Assembly: GCF_964204645.1 (NCBI RefSeq)
Contig: NC_134031.1
Span: 10,952,501-11,016,500 of the forward strand
Direction: 5' to 3'
From: Tubulanus polymorphus
Taxonomy: Eukaryota > Nemertea > Palaeonemertea > Tubulaniformes > Tubulanidae
Length of the DNA: 64,000 nt
Shown here: piece by piece, positions 48,323 to 59,321 of the stretch
Layout of the letters: every line of letters begins with the position of its first letter
Position numbering within the stretch: position 1 is the stretch's first letter
Made by a program: the position numbers and the translations under genes
Notes under the pieces: model-generated
What the model was told of the DNA's origin: nothing
What the model saw: only the letters and a program-made list of their open reading frames with translations
Database searches by the model: none

Positions 48323-51300
48323 ATGGAAGAAAATAAGTACTACTGTTCAACATGTAATATCAATATAGATAAATCCCAAAAATCAAGACACAATAAAACT
48401 AAAACACATTTAGAGAATAAATTGGAATTATAATATGAAGATGATATATTAGAAACTAAATTAGATGAATTAAAGAATGAAAAAGAAACATACAAATGTG
48501 ATACATGTAATCAATCATTCAGTGATAAAAGATATTATAATGAACATTTAAAATCAAAAAGTCATATTAGAAATAAGAATAATGATATTTTAGGTGAGGA
48601 TTATTTTGATGAAGATAATGATAAGAAACAGATGACAATTAAAAGAATAAGAAATAAATTAAACAATAAAAGACCATACATGGAAGATGTAAGAAATTAT
48701 ATTAATTCATTAGATAATAAAAAAGATATAGAAATAACCGAAGCATTTAAAAGTGATATTGGTCCAGCAGCTATTGAGTTTAAATTTCATAAAGGGAAAA
48801 CATTAGAAGAAAATAAAATACATTTAGAAAATATGAAAAATATTATAAAAATAATAACTGATGTTGAATACCCTAAATTTAGTATATCTTCTAAAGTAAA
48901 GTTTATAAAATCTGAAGATAAACCAATATATAATATAAATTCTCATTCACAACATATTATATCTAAACAACATATAGATGAAAAATTAGATAAATGTTAT
49001 AATGAAGTAAAAACTAAAATAGAAGAGAAATATTTTGAAGGGTCTGGTTTAATATTTGATGAGATAATATTTATGACTTTACATGTTTATAACACAAAAT
49101 ATAATAAGTTAGCTAAATCAAAACCAATAGATGAAAATAATGTATCATATTATAAAGAACCAGATATTGAAGCATCAAGTTATATTAAACCACCATTTAA
49201 AACTAATGCTGTTATAAATGTACAAAATTTTGATGATAAATGTTTTCTATGGACAATTATTAGTTGCTTACATCAAACAGAAGATATTACACATAGTTTT
49301 AGATTAACAAATTATAAACCATTTGAAAATAATTATAAGATAGATAAGTATCCAGTTAGAATTAAAAATATCCCAAAAATAGAAAGAGATGATAATTTAA
49401 GAATAAATGTATTTGATTTAATCAAATTACCAAAAACAAAAGGCAACAATATAAAATATTTTACATTAGAACCTTTATACCTATCAAAAGAATATGATTC
49501 AAATGATGTTATAGATATATTATATTATGAAAATCATTATATGTGGATTAAACAAATCGATTTATTCTTTAGAACAGAAAGTGATCATCATCGTAAAATT
49601 TATCTATTGAAAATGTTTACATAGATTCAGTAATGAAAGTACATTATTAAATCATAAACAATTATGTGAAAATCATGATTATTGTAAATTAGTTTTACCA
49701 AATGAAAAAGATAAAATATTAGAATTCAAAAAATATGATTACAAGAATAAAGTACCATTTGTAATATATGGAGATTTTGAATCATTAAATAAAGAATTAA
49801 CTGATCAAGATAGAAAAGAAATATATTATAAAAGAAAGAAATTAAATTCTAATGAAAATGATTTTTCAGATGAACCACCAAAAACAAATACAATTAAAAA
49901 GATTCATCAATCAGCTGCTGCTTTCGGGTTGTATATAAAATCTGATTATCCAGAACTAATTGAAAGTGAATATTATCATTATAGAAATGAAAATGTTATC
50001 AATCATTTTTGTGACTTATTAATTGAATATGAAATAAGATTTAGTAAATTATTGAATACAAATTATAATGACAGAAGAAGATAAAGAAGAATTTGTTGCA
50101 GGTAAATGTTATTATTGTGAAAAGATATTTAATTATAAAGATAAAAAAGTAAGAGACCATGATCATTTGAACGGAAAGTTTAGAGGTGCAGCGCATGAGA
50201 ATTGTAATTTGCAAGCAAAGAAAATACATTTTGTACCAGTTATATTTCATAATCTATCAGGATATGACGCACATTTATTTATCAAACAGTTATGCCATTA
50301 AATAGAAGAAATCAATAATGAAATAGAAAGATTAAATTCAAATAGATCAAAAGATAAAATACCAACTTATAAATTTAAAATGTTAGCTAGAACATCTGAG
50401 AATTATATATCATTCCAATTTGGTTGCCTAAGATTTATAGATTCATATAGATTTTTAAATAGTTCATTGGATAACTTATCAAAATCATTAGTTGATGATG
50501 AATTAAGAATATTAAAGCAACACTACCCAAATAATGATGATTTGCAATTAATGAGATATAAAGGTGCAATTCCATATTCTTTCTATAAAAATCATAATGA
50601 TTTTAATATAACTGAATTATTGAAAGAACAATTCTATGATGAATTAAAAAATGAATATGTTAAAGATGAAGTATATAATAGAACATTGAATATTTGGAAT
50701 CATTTTGGAATGAAAAATCATGGACAATTAGTAGATTCATATCTAAAATCAGATGTATTATTATTAACTGATATATTTGAAAGGTTTAGAGATGTAAACC
50801 TAAAATATTTCAATATTGATCCTTGTCACTGTTATTCTAGCCCAGGTTTAACATGGGATTGTGGATTAAAATTTACAGATATAAAAATGGATTTGTTAAC
50901 AAATATAGATCAATTATTATTATTTAAAAAATCTGTAAGAGGAGGAGTTTCAGGTGTATTAGGTGATAGATATTTCAATGTAAATGATAACCCTGGATAT
51001 AAGTTATTATATATAGATGCAAATAATTTGTATGGTTGGGCAATGATGGAACCACAACCTTATGGAGTATTTGAAATAAGTGAAGTTTTACAACATGAAA
51101 ATAATGACAAATTTGATTGGAAGAAAAGAATCCTAGATATTGCAGATGATTCAGATACTGGTTACTTCTTTGTTGTAGACTAGGAATATCCTGAAAACAT
51201 TAAATTTAAATCTAGAAATCTAGCATACTGTCCCGAACATAGAACTGTAACTCATGAAGAATTATCAAATTATCAAAAAAGAATTAAACCGGAAAATCAT

Positions 51301-52296
51301 ATTCATACAGAAAAGTTAATGGTAACTCAAGAAGATAAATATAATTATGTAGTACATTATAGAATGTTAAAGTTTTATCTAAAACAAGGAATGATCCTAA
51401 AAAAAGTACATAGATATATTTCATTCAGTCAATCTAAATGGTTAGAAAAATATATAGATTTTAACACCAAACAGAGAACTGAAGCTAAAACTGATTTCGA
51501 AAAAGATTTCTTCAAGTTAATGAATAATGCATTCTATGGTAAGACTTGTGAAAATATTAGAAATAGAAATGATATTGAGTTAGTTAGTAATGGTAAAAGG
51601 ATAAGGCATTTACAATCATATCCTAAGTTTTTAGGTAACAGAATATTTGATGAAAATTTAGCTGCAGTTAAAATGAGAAGAACTTCTATGAAATTTAATA
51701 AACCAATTTATGTTGGTGCTTCAGTTTTAGAAATATCAAAGCTATTGATGTATGAATTCTATTATAATGTATTACAACCTCATTTTGGAGAAAAGCATAT
51801 AGAAATTCTATACTTTGATACTGACAGTTACATATTAAAGATAAAAACTAATAACATAACTGATGATTTAAAAACATTAAAACATCATTTTGATTTTAGT
51901 AACTATCCTAAAGATCATGAATTGTTTAGCAATGATAATAAAAAGCGACCCGGGAAGTTTAAGGATGAATTAGGTGGTGAAGAAATGATTGAATTCATTG
52001 GTATAAGATCGAAAATGTATTCATATAAAACTAAAGAACATGAAGCTAAAAAGTTAAAAGGAATTACTAAAAGTGTAGTAGAAAATAACATTCATTTCAA
52101 AGATTATATCAATTGTATATTCAATGAAGAAGTAAGAAAACATAAGATGAAATGTTTAAGATCAGAAGATCACGAAATGTTTATTGAAGAGATAGAAAAG
52201 GTTAGTTTGAATCCATTTGATGATAAAAGATATATTTTAGATGATGGAATTCATACAGTTGCATATGGTTGCAATTTAGATGAATCTAAAATTTAA
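48323..52296 (+). pseudogene. protein-primed-type DNA polymerase B, copy 2
   Basis: Replicates the element. Two N-terminal C2H2 fingers (YYCSTCNINIDK; YKCDTCNQSFSDK) are followed by a long linker, DKCFLWTIISCLHQ (49235), a degenerate finger after 49600, and exonuclease motif YGDFES (49767). Next is an HNH-like treble clef (CYYCEKIF...VRDHDHLNGKFRGAAH, 50108-50190), then GYDAHLF, SYLKSDVLLL, SSPGLTWDCGLKFT. Motif [13 protein letters not shown] (51009), motif [17 protein letters not shown] and motif C YFDTDS (51811-51828) follow. Breaks: TAA at 48431, frameshifts near 49605 and 50060, TAA at 50299, TAG at 51181 (Leu in copy 1). About 1320 codons in all, long for the family because of the finger and linker region. 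No intein. A dead gene with complete catalytic motifs. Confidence 0.92.
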
Positions 52297-52377
52297 AAGA
52301 GAAGAAACAAAAGAGAACGAGATTATGAAAAGAATTCTAACGTGTTAATTCAGTTTTAATAAAAACATATATTATAA

Positions 52378-52731
52378 ATGGAGAGTAAACAAACAAACAG
52401 TGAGAACAACAAATTATTTCTAGATAGAATAAAAAATACTTCAAATGTCAAATCAGTAGATTATAAATTTAAGAAGTTAAAAGAATTAACAATCCATAAG
52501 AAATATCTAATTACAGATATTGTTACAGTTACTAACAAATATGGAGATAAATTAGTTATACACTTAGAATATGAAGGATTAAAAGGAAATACATATAAAT
52601 TCAGAACATATTTACCAGATAGATTTCATAGATTATCAAGTGAAGATTTAGAAGAATTATGTTCTGGTGATTTCTATTTCGTATACAAAGGTAAGAATGA
52701 AAAAGGCCACCATGAAATAGATTTCGAATAA
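52378..52731 (+). CDS. p117, small basic protein, intact
   Basis: 117 codons following TTTTAATAAAAACATATATTATAA. Basic N-terminal half (YKFKKLKELTIHKKYLI), then ITDIVTVTNKYGDKLVIHLE, YLPDRFHRLSSEDLEELCSG, ending FVYKGKNEKGHHEIDFE. The beta-rich pattern looks like a small nucleic-acid-binding fold, but none can be named. In copy 1 this gene sits in the terminal inverted repeats, so it is present twice there; here it follows PolB. Function unknown. Confidence 0.65.
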   Translation: MESKQTNSENNKLFLDRIKNTSNVKSVDYKFKKLKELTIHKKYLITDIVTVTNKYGDKLVIHLEYEGLKGNTYKFRTYLPDRFHRLSSEDLEELCSGDFYFVYKGKNEKGHHEIDFE

Positions 52732-52745
52732 AATATGTAAAATAA

Positions 52746-53507
52746 ATGGTAGAATTAAAAGAATATAGAATACATGTTGATTCTAAAAAACTTACAAATT
52801 ATAAATCTCATAATTTACAAGTACAATTAGATAGAGAATTTAAGAATTGTGTTGATTTATAATTAGTAAATGTAAGTTTATGTAATTCTTTTTATAATGT
52901 CTCGAGTAAAACTATTGATCATGATATTTTTTTAATTCATTTTAGAAATATAAATAAATGGTTTCATCTAATTTTAAAACCAGGATTATATAATTTAGAA
53001 ACATTAGCTCAAGAAATTAATAGAAGAGCACGGTTGAAAATTAGAAGTGAAGATAAATTTTTAATTAGATTTATAAAAAGTGATAGCACAAATGAAATTA
53101 AAATAAAGTAACATGATGAAAGTCAACATTCATTTATGGTGAGAAAACCATTAGCTAAATTGCTAGGAATTGCACCAGATATTGTTACAGGAAACGTAGA
53201 TGGTAATTCAAATATAATGCCTTTTTCACACTTTTAAATTTATTGCAATTTAATTGATGCTACAAAAAAAAAATTTCGAAGCAACTAAAGACACAAGTTG
53301 TAATTCTATTATATTAAATATTATACCATTACAAAATGTTAAAAAATTTGGAACACAAATTAATTATAATTTAGCTGAATGTGATTTTAAACCTTGTATT
53401 TCACGATTTAACATTTTTAAATTAGAAATAGAAATCATAATGGTTATTTAATTGATTTGAATAACTTTCCTATAATTTATGAATTAATTATAAGATGTAA
53501 AGAGTAA
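52746..53507 (+). pseudogene. candidate minor capsid protein, copy 2
   Basis: About 250 codons with stops near 52860 and 53109 and a shift near 53240. Blocks: [62 protein letters not shown]...IYCNLIDA, and the end IIYELIIRCKE. The pattern (a short N-terminal strand, a 'grid search' helix LxxLAQEIN, then xIYCNLID) recalls a protein encoded next to capsid-like genes in other invertebrate genomes. The minor capsid/penton assignment is tentative. Confidence 0.5.
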
Positions 53508-53523
53508 TTTTTTCACTATATAA

Positions 53524-54090
53524 ATGAATATAACTGTTGGATCGAGTATATGTTTTGGATTTGATTTTAAACATGAGAAAGAAATGAAATTTAACATTAA
53601 TGATGTAATAACACATATTAAAAATATTGCATTTTCTAATGAAACAACATTTGAGTATGAAAAAACAATAGATAAAGAAACTTTTAATGTAGAAAAGATA
53701 ACCGAGTCTTTAAGATTTTATGAATTAGATGAAGATTTTATAATTGATGATATTAAAAGAATAATTACTGAAATATATGAAAATGAACCTAATAATACTA
53801 TAAATGTTGAAATAATCATAAATAAGATAACTAAATATTTTGAAGATAGTAATTTTTTTTATAAATTAATGAGTGATAATAAGTGGATAATAACTGGTTT
53901 ATATAATGGAGCATTATTATCAGTTGGAACTGTTGGTTATACAATGGTATAAACAAAAGTATTTAAAATGGGAAGTATTAATGTTGATAGATTTGATATA
54001 AATGATATTTTTAAATTAACGTTAGCAGTTACTTTATCTAATTTAACTATTGATTATTTGGAAAAACAAAAATATATTCCTCCCATATAA
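53524..54090 (+). pseudogene. p190 membrane protein, copy 2
   Basis: Same gene as 35136-35714. It starts MNITVGSSICFGFD after TTTTTTCACTATATAA and is interrupted by TAA at 53950 where copy 1 has Leu. It has two C-terminal hydrophobic segments and ends KYIPPI. Probable membrane protein of unknown function. Confidence 0.65.
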
Positions 54091-54114
54091 ATGCATAATT
54101 TTTTTGCTAAATAA

Positions 54115-54534
54115 ATGGCTTCTGCAATTATAACTATTTTAGGATCAGCAATTGTTAACGCTTTAGCATTTACTGGTGGTGGTTATTTATTTAAACATAT
54201 TGATAAAAATGGTTCATTAACAGAATAAAAAAGACATAACTTAGCATTAGAAAAATATAATAAAGCTGCAGAAGAATACAGAGAAAAAAGACAAAACTAT
54301 ATGGATTATATTAACAAGGAATTATATAATCATAGAGATTTTCAATCAGTTGATGATGCAATGCGTTTATATAACGCAGTAACCAATAAAGAAAATTTAC
54401 ATCTACATAAACCTACAATATCAGATTATTATACCCCAAGTAATGAACAGAAATAATATGAAATAATTTGGATTTTAGGGGGAACAGTTATTGTTATATT
54501 TGTTGCTTATAAATTTACTCAATTTTTTTGCTAA
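54115..54534 (+). pseudogene. p140 membrane protein, copy 2
   Basis: Starts [19 protein letters not shown] (hydrophobic) after TTTTTTTGCTAAATAA. A charged helical section follows ([20 protein letters not shown]), then [20 protein letters not shown], and a C-terminal helix ([18 protein letters not shown]). In-frame TAA codons at 54226 and 54454; at the second, copy 1 has Gln. Two membrane ends with a helical middle would suit a virion membrane or scaffold protein, but this is a guess. Confidence 0.6.
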
Positions 54535-54538
54535 ATAA

Positions 54539-54973
54539 ATGGATGATAAAGTTGATAATATTGATATTATTCCTCATGATATAAATAAAACTAAATTGAA
54601 AATATATTTAGAAAAACAAATATTAGAATTTGAAAGTGACTTAAAGATAAAAAAGAAAAAATATTTAAAAAGTAAAATTATATATTATCTTATTATCAGT
54701 GGTTCGGTTACAATTAGTTCTGTAATAACATTTCTAGCAATATTCAGTCCATTCACACCTTTAGCTATATCAATTGGCGTGTTAGGATTATCATCAAGTG
54801 TATTAACCGGCATAAGTTCAAAATTAAATATAAATAGTAATAAAGAAAAAATTAAAACTAATATAAAAGAAATTAATAAATCAAGGAATACACTAGATTA
54901 TATAATAAATTTAAATGGTAATATTACAGTTGAAGAACAAGATAAATTATTAAAAGAATTAATAAATTATTAA
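54539..54973 (+). CDS. p144 membrane protein, copy 2, intact
   Basis: 144 codons after the same TTTTTTTGCTAAATAA box as p140. Acidic start (MDDKVDNIDIIPHD), basic helix (KSDLK-type, [11 protein letters not shown]), a central hydrophobic hairpin ([37 protein letters not shown]), then a lysine-rich helix and a C-terminal coil ending LLKELINY. The overall plan (two membrane segments flanked by helices) is the same in copy 1. Function unknown. Confidence 0.65.
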   Translation: MDDKVDNIDIIPHDINKTKLKIYLEKQILEFESDLKIKKKKYLKSKIIYYLIISGSVTISSVITFLAIFSPFTPLAISIGVLGLSSSVLTGISSKLNINSNKEKIKTNIKEINKSRNTLDYIINLNGNITVEEQDKLLKELINY

Positions 54974-54989
54974 TTTTTTAATTATATAA

Positions 54990-56295
54990 ATGGGGTTTCC
55001 AAAAGCTTTCCAATATAATAAATCAATTAAATATAATATTCCTGCTATAGATTTTAACAAAAATATTACATATAAAAATTTAGTTTTAAATTCATTGACT
55101 AATTTAGAAATTTATGTTACTGAATCACAGTTTTTTATTTCTAAAATGGAAAATATACATGTGAATACATATGAAGTTACTTTTACTCGAGATGAATATC
55201 ATATGTATAAAGTAAAATGTAATATGAAATATTGGCAGAATCAATTAAATTTTGCTGTTTATTGTGCAACAACTGGTTGTGGTATAAGTTGGAATGATCA
55301 TTTAAATAACTTAGATAAAAATTTGAATTATTCTGATTTAAAATTAATTCACACAATATTTAGATTTCACACATATTTTTCAAATCAGAATAATATTAAA
55401 TGAATTAGAATGTCCTTTTCCCGGATCTAAATATTTCAAAGAATTGGATAATAATATTAATCTATGTAAGTTTTATAAAATATGTAAAGAATTTAATATA
55501 AATATTAATTCCTATTTTAGAGCGCATGGTAAATTGCAAGGTATTGGTGAAGAGTATGAAATAAAAAGAATTGATTATATGCATAGAATTTCAGCTTATC
55601 ATAATTATAAAATTGATAATAATAATGGTTGGGTTTATTTCATTTTAGAAAATTGTGAAGGTTTTACAAAATCGGGCATACAAAGAATAAATCAATCTAT
55701 TAGAACTTATTTGATATGTATTTTAGGTGCGCAAGTTGAAACAAGATCACCAATAGTTGGAAATGATAGTACTTCATTTGATGCGCAGAAACAATTCAAA
55801 GTATTATTTGAAGATTCCATTCATAATGATAAAAATAGATCGATTCCAGAAAACATTGTAAGATATCAAAATTACTTAGATAAATCAGATATTAGATTAA
55901 ATTATTGTATAGGTCCTAATCTATTAATTATTTCTAATGATTTAGTATTAAAGATGGGAAATATAATTGGTTATAATAATCTAATTAAAACTGCAACAAT
56001 AAATAATTCATTTGGATTAAATGATATAAATAAAAAGATAATTACTGCTCCAAAATTAATGGAAGGTGAAAAAAATAAAAAACATATTCAATCAACAGAA
56101 ACTAAAACTAATAATATTAAATTAAATAATGATTCTAAAATAAAAGATTACAATACATCAGAAAATATTAAAACTGATAATATTCAACATGAAATAATTA
56201 AACTAAATGATGATAATAAATCCCATGAAAATGCTAAATTAGCTTTAACTTGTATAGGAATTGTTATAGGAGGAATATTATATTTTAAATTTTAA
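54990..56295 (+). pseudogene. p430 structural candidate with C-terminal membrane helix, frameshifted
   Basis: Two open stretches (54990-55403 and 55395-56295) join by one frameshift near 55385-55400; the second frame reads in continuously as ELECPFPGSKYFKELDN. Features: YNKSIKYNIPAIDFNKN, WQNQLNFAVYCATTGCGISW, then ENCEGFTKSGIQRINQSIRT and YLICILGAQVETRSPI, DAQKQFKVLFEDSI, IVRYQNYLDKSDIRLNYCIG, a hydrophilic linker rich in Asn and Lys, and a final membrane helix (ALTCIGIVIGGILYFKF). Its sequence pattern recalls an uncharacterised protein next to the capsid candidate in other invertebrate genomes. A virion protein is plausible. Confidence 0.55.
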
Positions 56296-56310
56296 TTTTT
56301 TATTATATAA

Positions 56311-58000
56311 ATGGAAGAAGATATGCCAATGGATACTTTTGGTGACACCCCCGGTATAAGTGATGAACCACAACCTGATTTTAATGAAACTAATATCGAT
56401 AATGATGATGGAGCAGCATATAATACTAATTTTGGTGAATATGATACTAGTGGGCCTATATTATATGATTATGATGAATTTAAAGATGATACTGAAACAA
56501 GTGAAAAATTAATAGATTATTTAAGAACCCACGATGAGATAATAATTACAACTAGACCAAAAAGAAAAGATTTAATTAATAGATTAGAAAAAACAATTAT
56601 TATACATAAAACATAGTGTAACAAATACAGTTATTGAAGAATTATTACCAAAAAATGTAACATATAACATTGAATCAGAAGATATTTCAGAACAAATTAG
56701 AAAAGATGATCCATTTTTCATAAATAATTTAGAATTTAAAAATGATTCATGGTTTTATAAAATTGAATTGAATAACGAAACTGTATCAATTCAATTATCT
56801 AAAATGGGACAAGAAGATCTGTACCATCCTGAAATGCGAGCAAGATCTACAATTGAAGGTTCAAAAGGCGGTAGAGAATTTCTCAAAATTACATGGAATG
56901 CAATCGATAGAATAAATGAAGAAGAACCAATTCCTAAAATTGATATTAACAAATATTCACCATTTAAAAATCGAAATTCAAACCCTACTGATTTTGATCC
57001 AGAAATGGAAGAATATGGAGATCGATCAGATAGATTAAGATCTTCAACACCAGAAACATCGAGAAGAGATATTCAACAAATTGATAATGATTCAAATCAA
57101 TTACAATTAGGAAAACGTTTAGATAACTTACTGGATAGAATGAATTCATTTGAAGAAGATATGATTAGTGTTTTAGATACGCCAGGTGCTGAAACTGGAA
57201 TAAATCGAATACAATCTTTACTAGAAAAAGGATTACTTGATTTAACTGATGATGAATTGGAAGCATTTCCTGAACAAGCACGTAGAGAAATTAAAGGTAT
57301 GCAAGAATCAGCTGGTGAAATTGCTAATATTAAGATGAGATTTTCTAAAATAACCATGTTAGAAAAAGAATTAACTAATGCAAATGAAGAATTAAAACAA
57401 TTAGAATTAAATAGAGATCTTCAAGTAATAGAGGAAGCTGATTATGAAAGCAGAAAGTTAGCTTTAGAAAAAGAAATTGATGATTTAAAATATAACAAAG
57501 AATTTCAGGAAAAAGAAAGAGATATATTATTAAAATCATATGATCTTAATCATATTAAAAGATTAAAAGGTATTTTTAAAGATTTAATAATAAAACCAGA
57601 TTCTAAAATATCATTGAAAGACAGAATAAAATTGTTATTTAAATTAGAAGGAATCACATTTCTTTCAATTCTAACAGCTGTAACTATGGTATTCACAACA
57701 ATAGGTTTAGCTATATCAAGTTCATTAAAATTTACTCCTACTCCCAATAAACCGGATAAACCCCCAGATAATAATTCAATACAAGATAAAGTTAGAGATG
57801 TTTTGAAAAAATTAGCAAAATATTTATGGGAACTATCTAAAAAATCTGCTGCAGGATTACCCGGTGTTATTGCATCAATTGTTGGTTTTATATTGAAATC
57901 TGCTGGGAATATTCTTAACTTTGCTGCTGAACATATTATTTTTAATTACAGTTGTAAGTGCAATTATTTTTGGGTTAGTTAATATGATAAAGAATAAATA
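56311..58000 (+). pseudogene. p560 coiled-coil membrane protein, frameshifted
   Basis: Starts MEEDMPMDTFGDTPGISDE after TTTTTTATTATATAA (very acidic first 100 residues). The frame shifts near 56605 into a second open part that includes LLPKNVTYNI and DPFFINNLEFKNDSWF upstream of 56768. A predicted coiled coil runs from 57355 to 57540 (MLEKELTNANEELKQLELNR onward). Two hydrophobic segments follow (ITFLSILTAVTMVFTTIGLA; AAGLPGVIASIVGFILKSAG), with a proline-rich linker TPTPNKPDKPPD between them. A one-base loss near 57940 moves the last membrane helix (VVSAIIFGLVNMI) out of frame. Similar length and layout occur beside the capsid candidate in other genomes from memory. Possibly a membrane-penetration or scaffold protein. 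Confidence 0.55.
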
Positions 58001-58004
58001 ATTA

Positions 58005-58020
58005 ATTTTTTGTCAAATAA
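58005..58020 (+). promoter_or_regulatory. late-type promoter box, example
   Basis: AATTTTTTGTCAAATAA abuts the ATG. The same plan (AATTTTTT, 4-6 bases, WAWATAA, ATG) precedes the starts at 53524, 54115, 54539, 54990 and 56311 here, and in copy 1 36487 (+), 35714, 35112 and 44288 (-); it also precedes 63478 (-). The two boxes before 54115 and 54539 are identical over 20 bases. Confidence 0.65.
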
Positions 58021-59280
58021 ATGAGTTGGAGTTATATAAGTCCTTCGAAGAATCATAGAATATCTAATGCTATTTAAGCAGAAAGATCACATCATATAAT
58101 TACTCATAATCCTTCTAATTTTAATCCCGATGAAACTTTATATGTTAGAATGCCTCGATTAACACAAAATACTTTTTTATGTTCCAAATAGTAACTATTT
58201 ATCAGCCGATATAAAAGTAACTGGTCATGATAATAATTATGTTGTCGATAATGTTGGGAGATATTTGATTAAAAAATTAGCTGTAAAGATTGGGCCAGAA
58301 ACAGTTTTCTCATTAGATAATTATAATTTATTTATGCATTATAAAGATTTATGGTTAAACAAAAGAAAATAGAAATAATATGATATTTCAAGGCATCCAA
58401 TCAGAAAACCAAAATGAATTAAGATCTGAAGCCAATAATGCAGTAGTAACTAATGCTGTAGATAATTTGATAAAAAAGATTTATGGAAGCAAATATAAAA
58501 TTCCATTAGATTTTGAATTGATAAATAATAATGCGCCTTTATACAAATACGCAATTCAAGAAGATGTTATATTCGAAATAACATTTGCTCCTGTAAATGA
58601 AATTGTATTATCTAGCGTTAATAAAGATATGTGTTATGAATTATCGAATATATGTTTGGAATATAATACAGTAACTGATGAAAATATTGCTAGCATAATT
58701 CAAACTCAATACAACCAAGGATTTTCATTATTATATGATTATATTGAAAAATTTAAAATTGTATCATATTGATGCCAATGATGAAATAATTAATGAAAAT
58801 ATTAACTTCCCAAGAAGATCTATTAAAGGTATATTAATATTTTTTACCATTGCAACATATACTAATGGTGCAATAAATGTTGATAATTATTATAATCCTG
58901 AAATATCAAAAGTAGAAATAACAATTGAAAGCATAGCAAATAAAACATTTCGTCAAGGAATGAGAATGATAGATCAATGGCCAGAAATTAGAAAACATTT
59001 TACGAATGAAAAAGTAAAATCATTTGAAAATTGTTATATTAATCAAATTGATTATTATACCGGCAATAAATATGCATTATGGTTAGATTTTAGAACAACA
59101 GAGGATAATTCATTACATGGTTCTGGGAAAAAACTACAAAATACTAAAGATGGAATACAATTATTCATGAAAAAGAAAAAAGGAGGCAAAAATTTCAAAA
59201 TGCACATTTATATTATTATCTGACGCGCAATTTAATATTGTAAATTCACAATTAGATAGTATTATGTTTCAAGTGTTATG
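58021..59280 (+). pseudogene. candidate major capsid protein
   Basis: About 420 codons in four pieces. The start MSWSYISPSKNHRIS is followed by TAA near 58075. ETLYVRMPRLTQNTFL leads to a shift near 58185, then NVGRYLIKKLAVKIGPETVF, FMHYKDLWLNK, MIFQGIQSENQNELRSEAN (58380), FEITFAPVNEIVLSSV, and a shift near 58750. FPRRSIKGILIFFTIATYTN, DNSLHGSGKKLQNTKDG, a last shift near 59205, and DAQFNIVNSQLDSI complete it. The beta-rich pattern, length and position among virion-like genes suggest a double jelly-roll capsid protein; a related family is widespread in invertebrate genomes from memory. Not proven by motif alone. Confidence 0.5.
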
Positions 59281-59321
59281 AAATATTAAAATTTTAATTT
59301 TAATAAAAAATCTTATATTAA

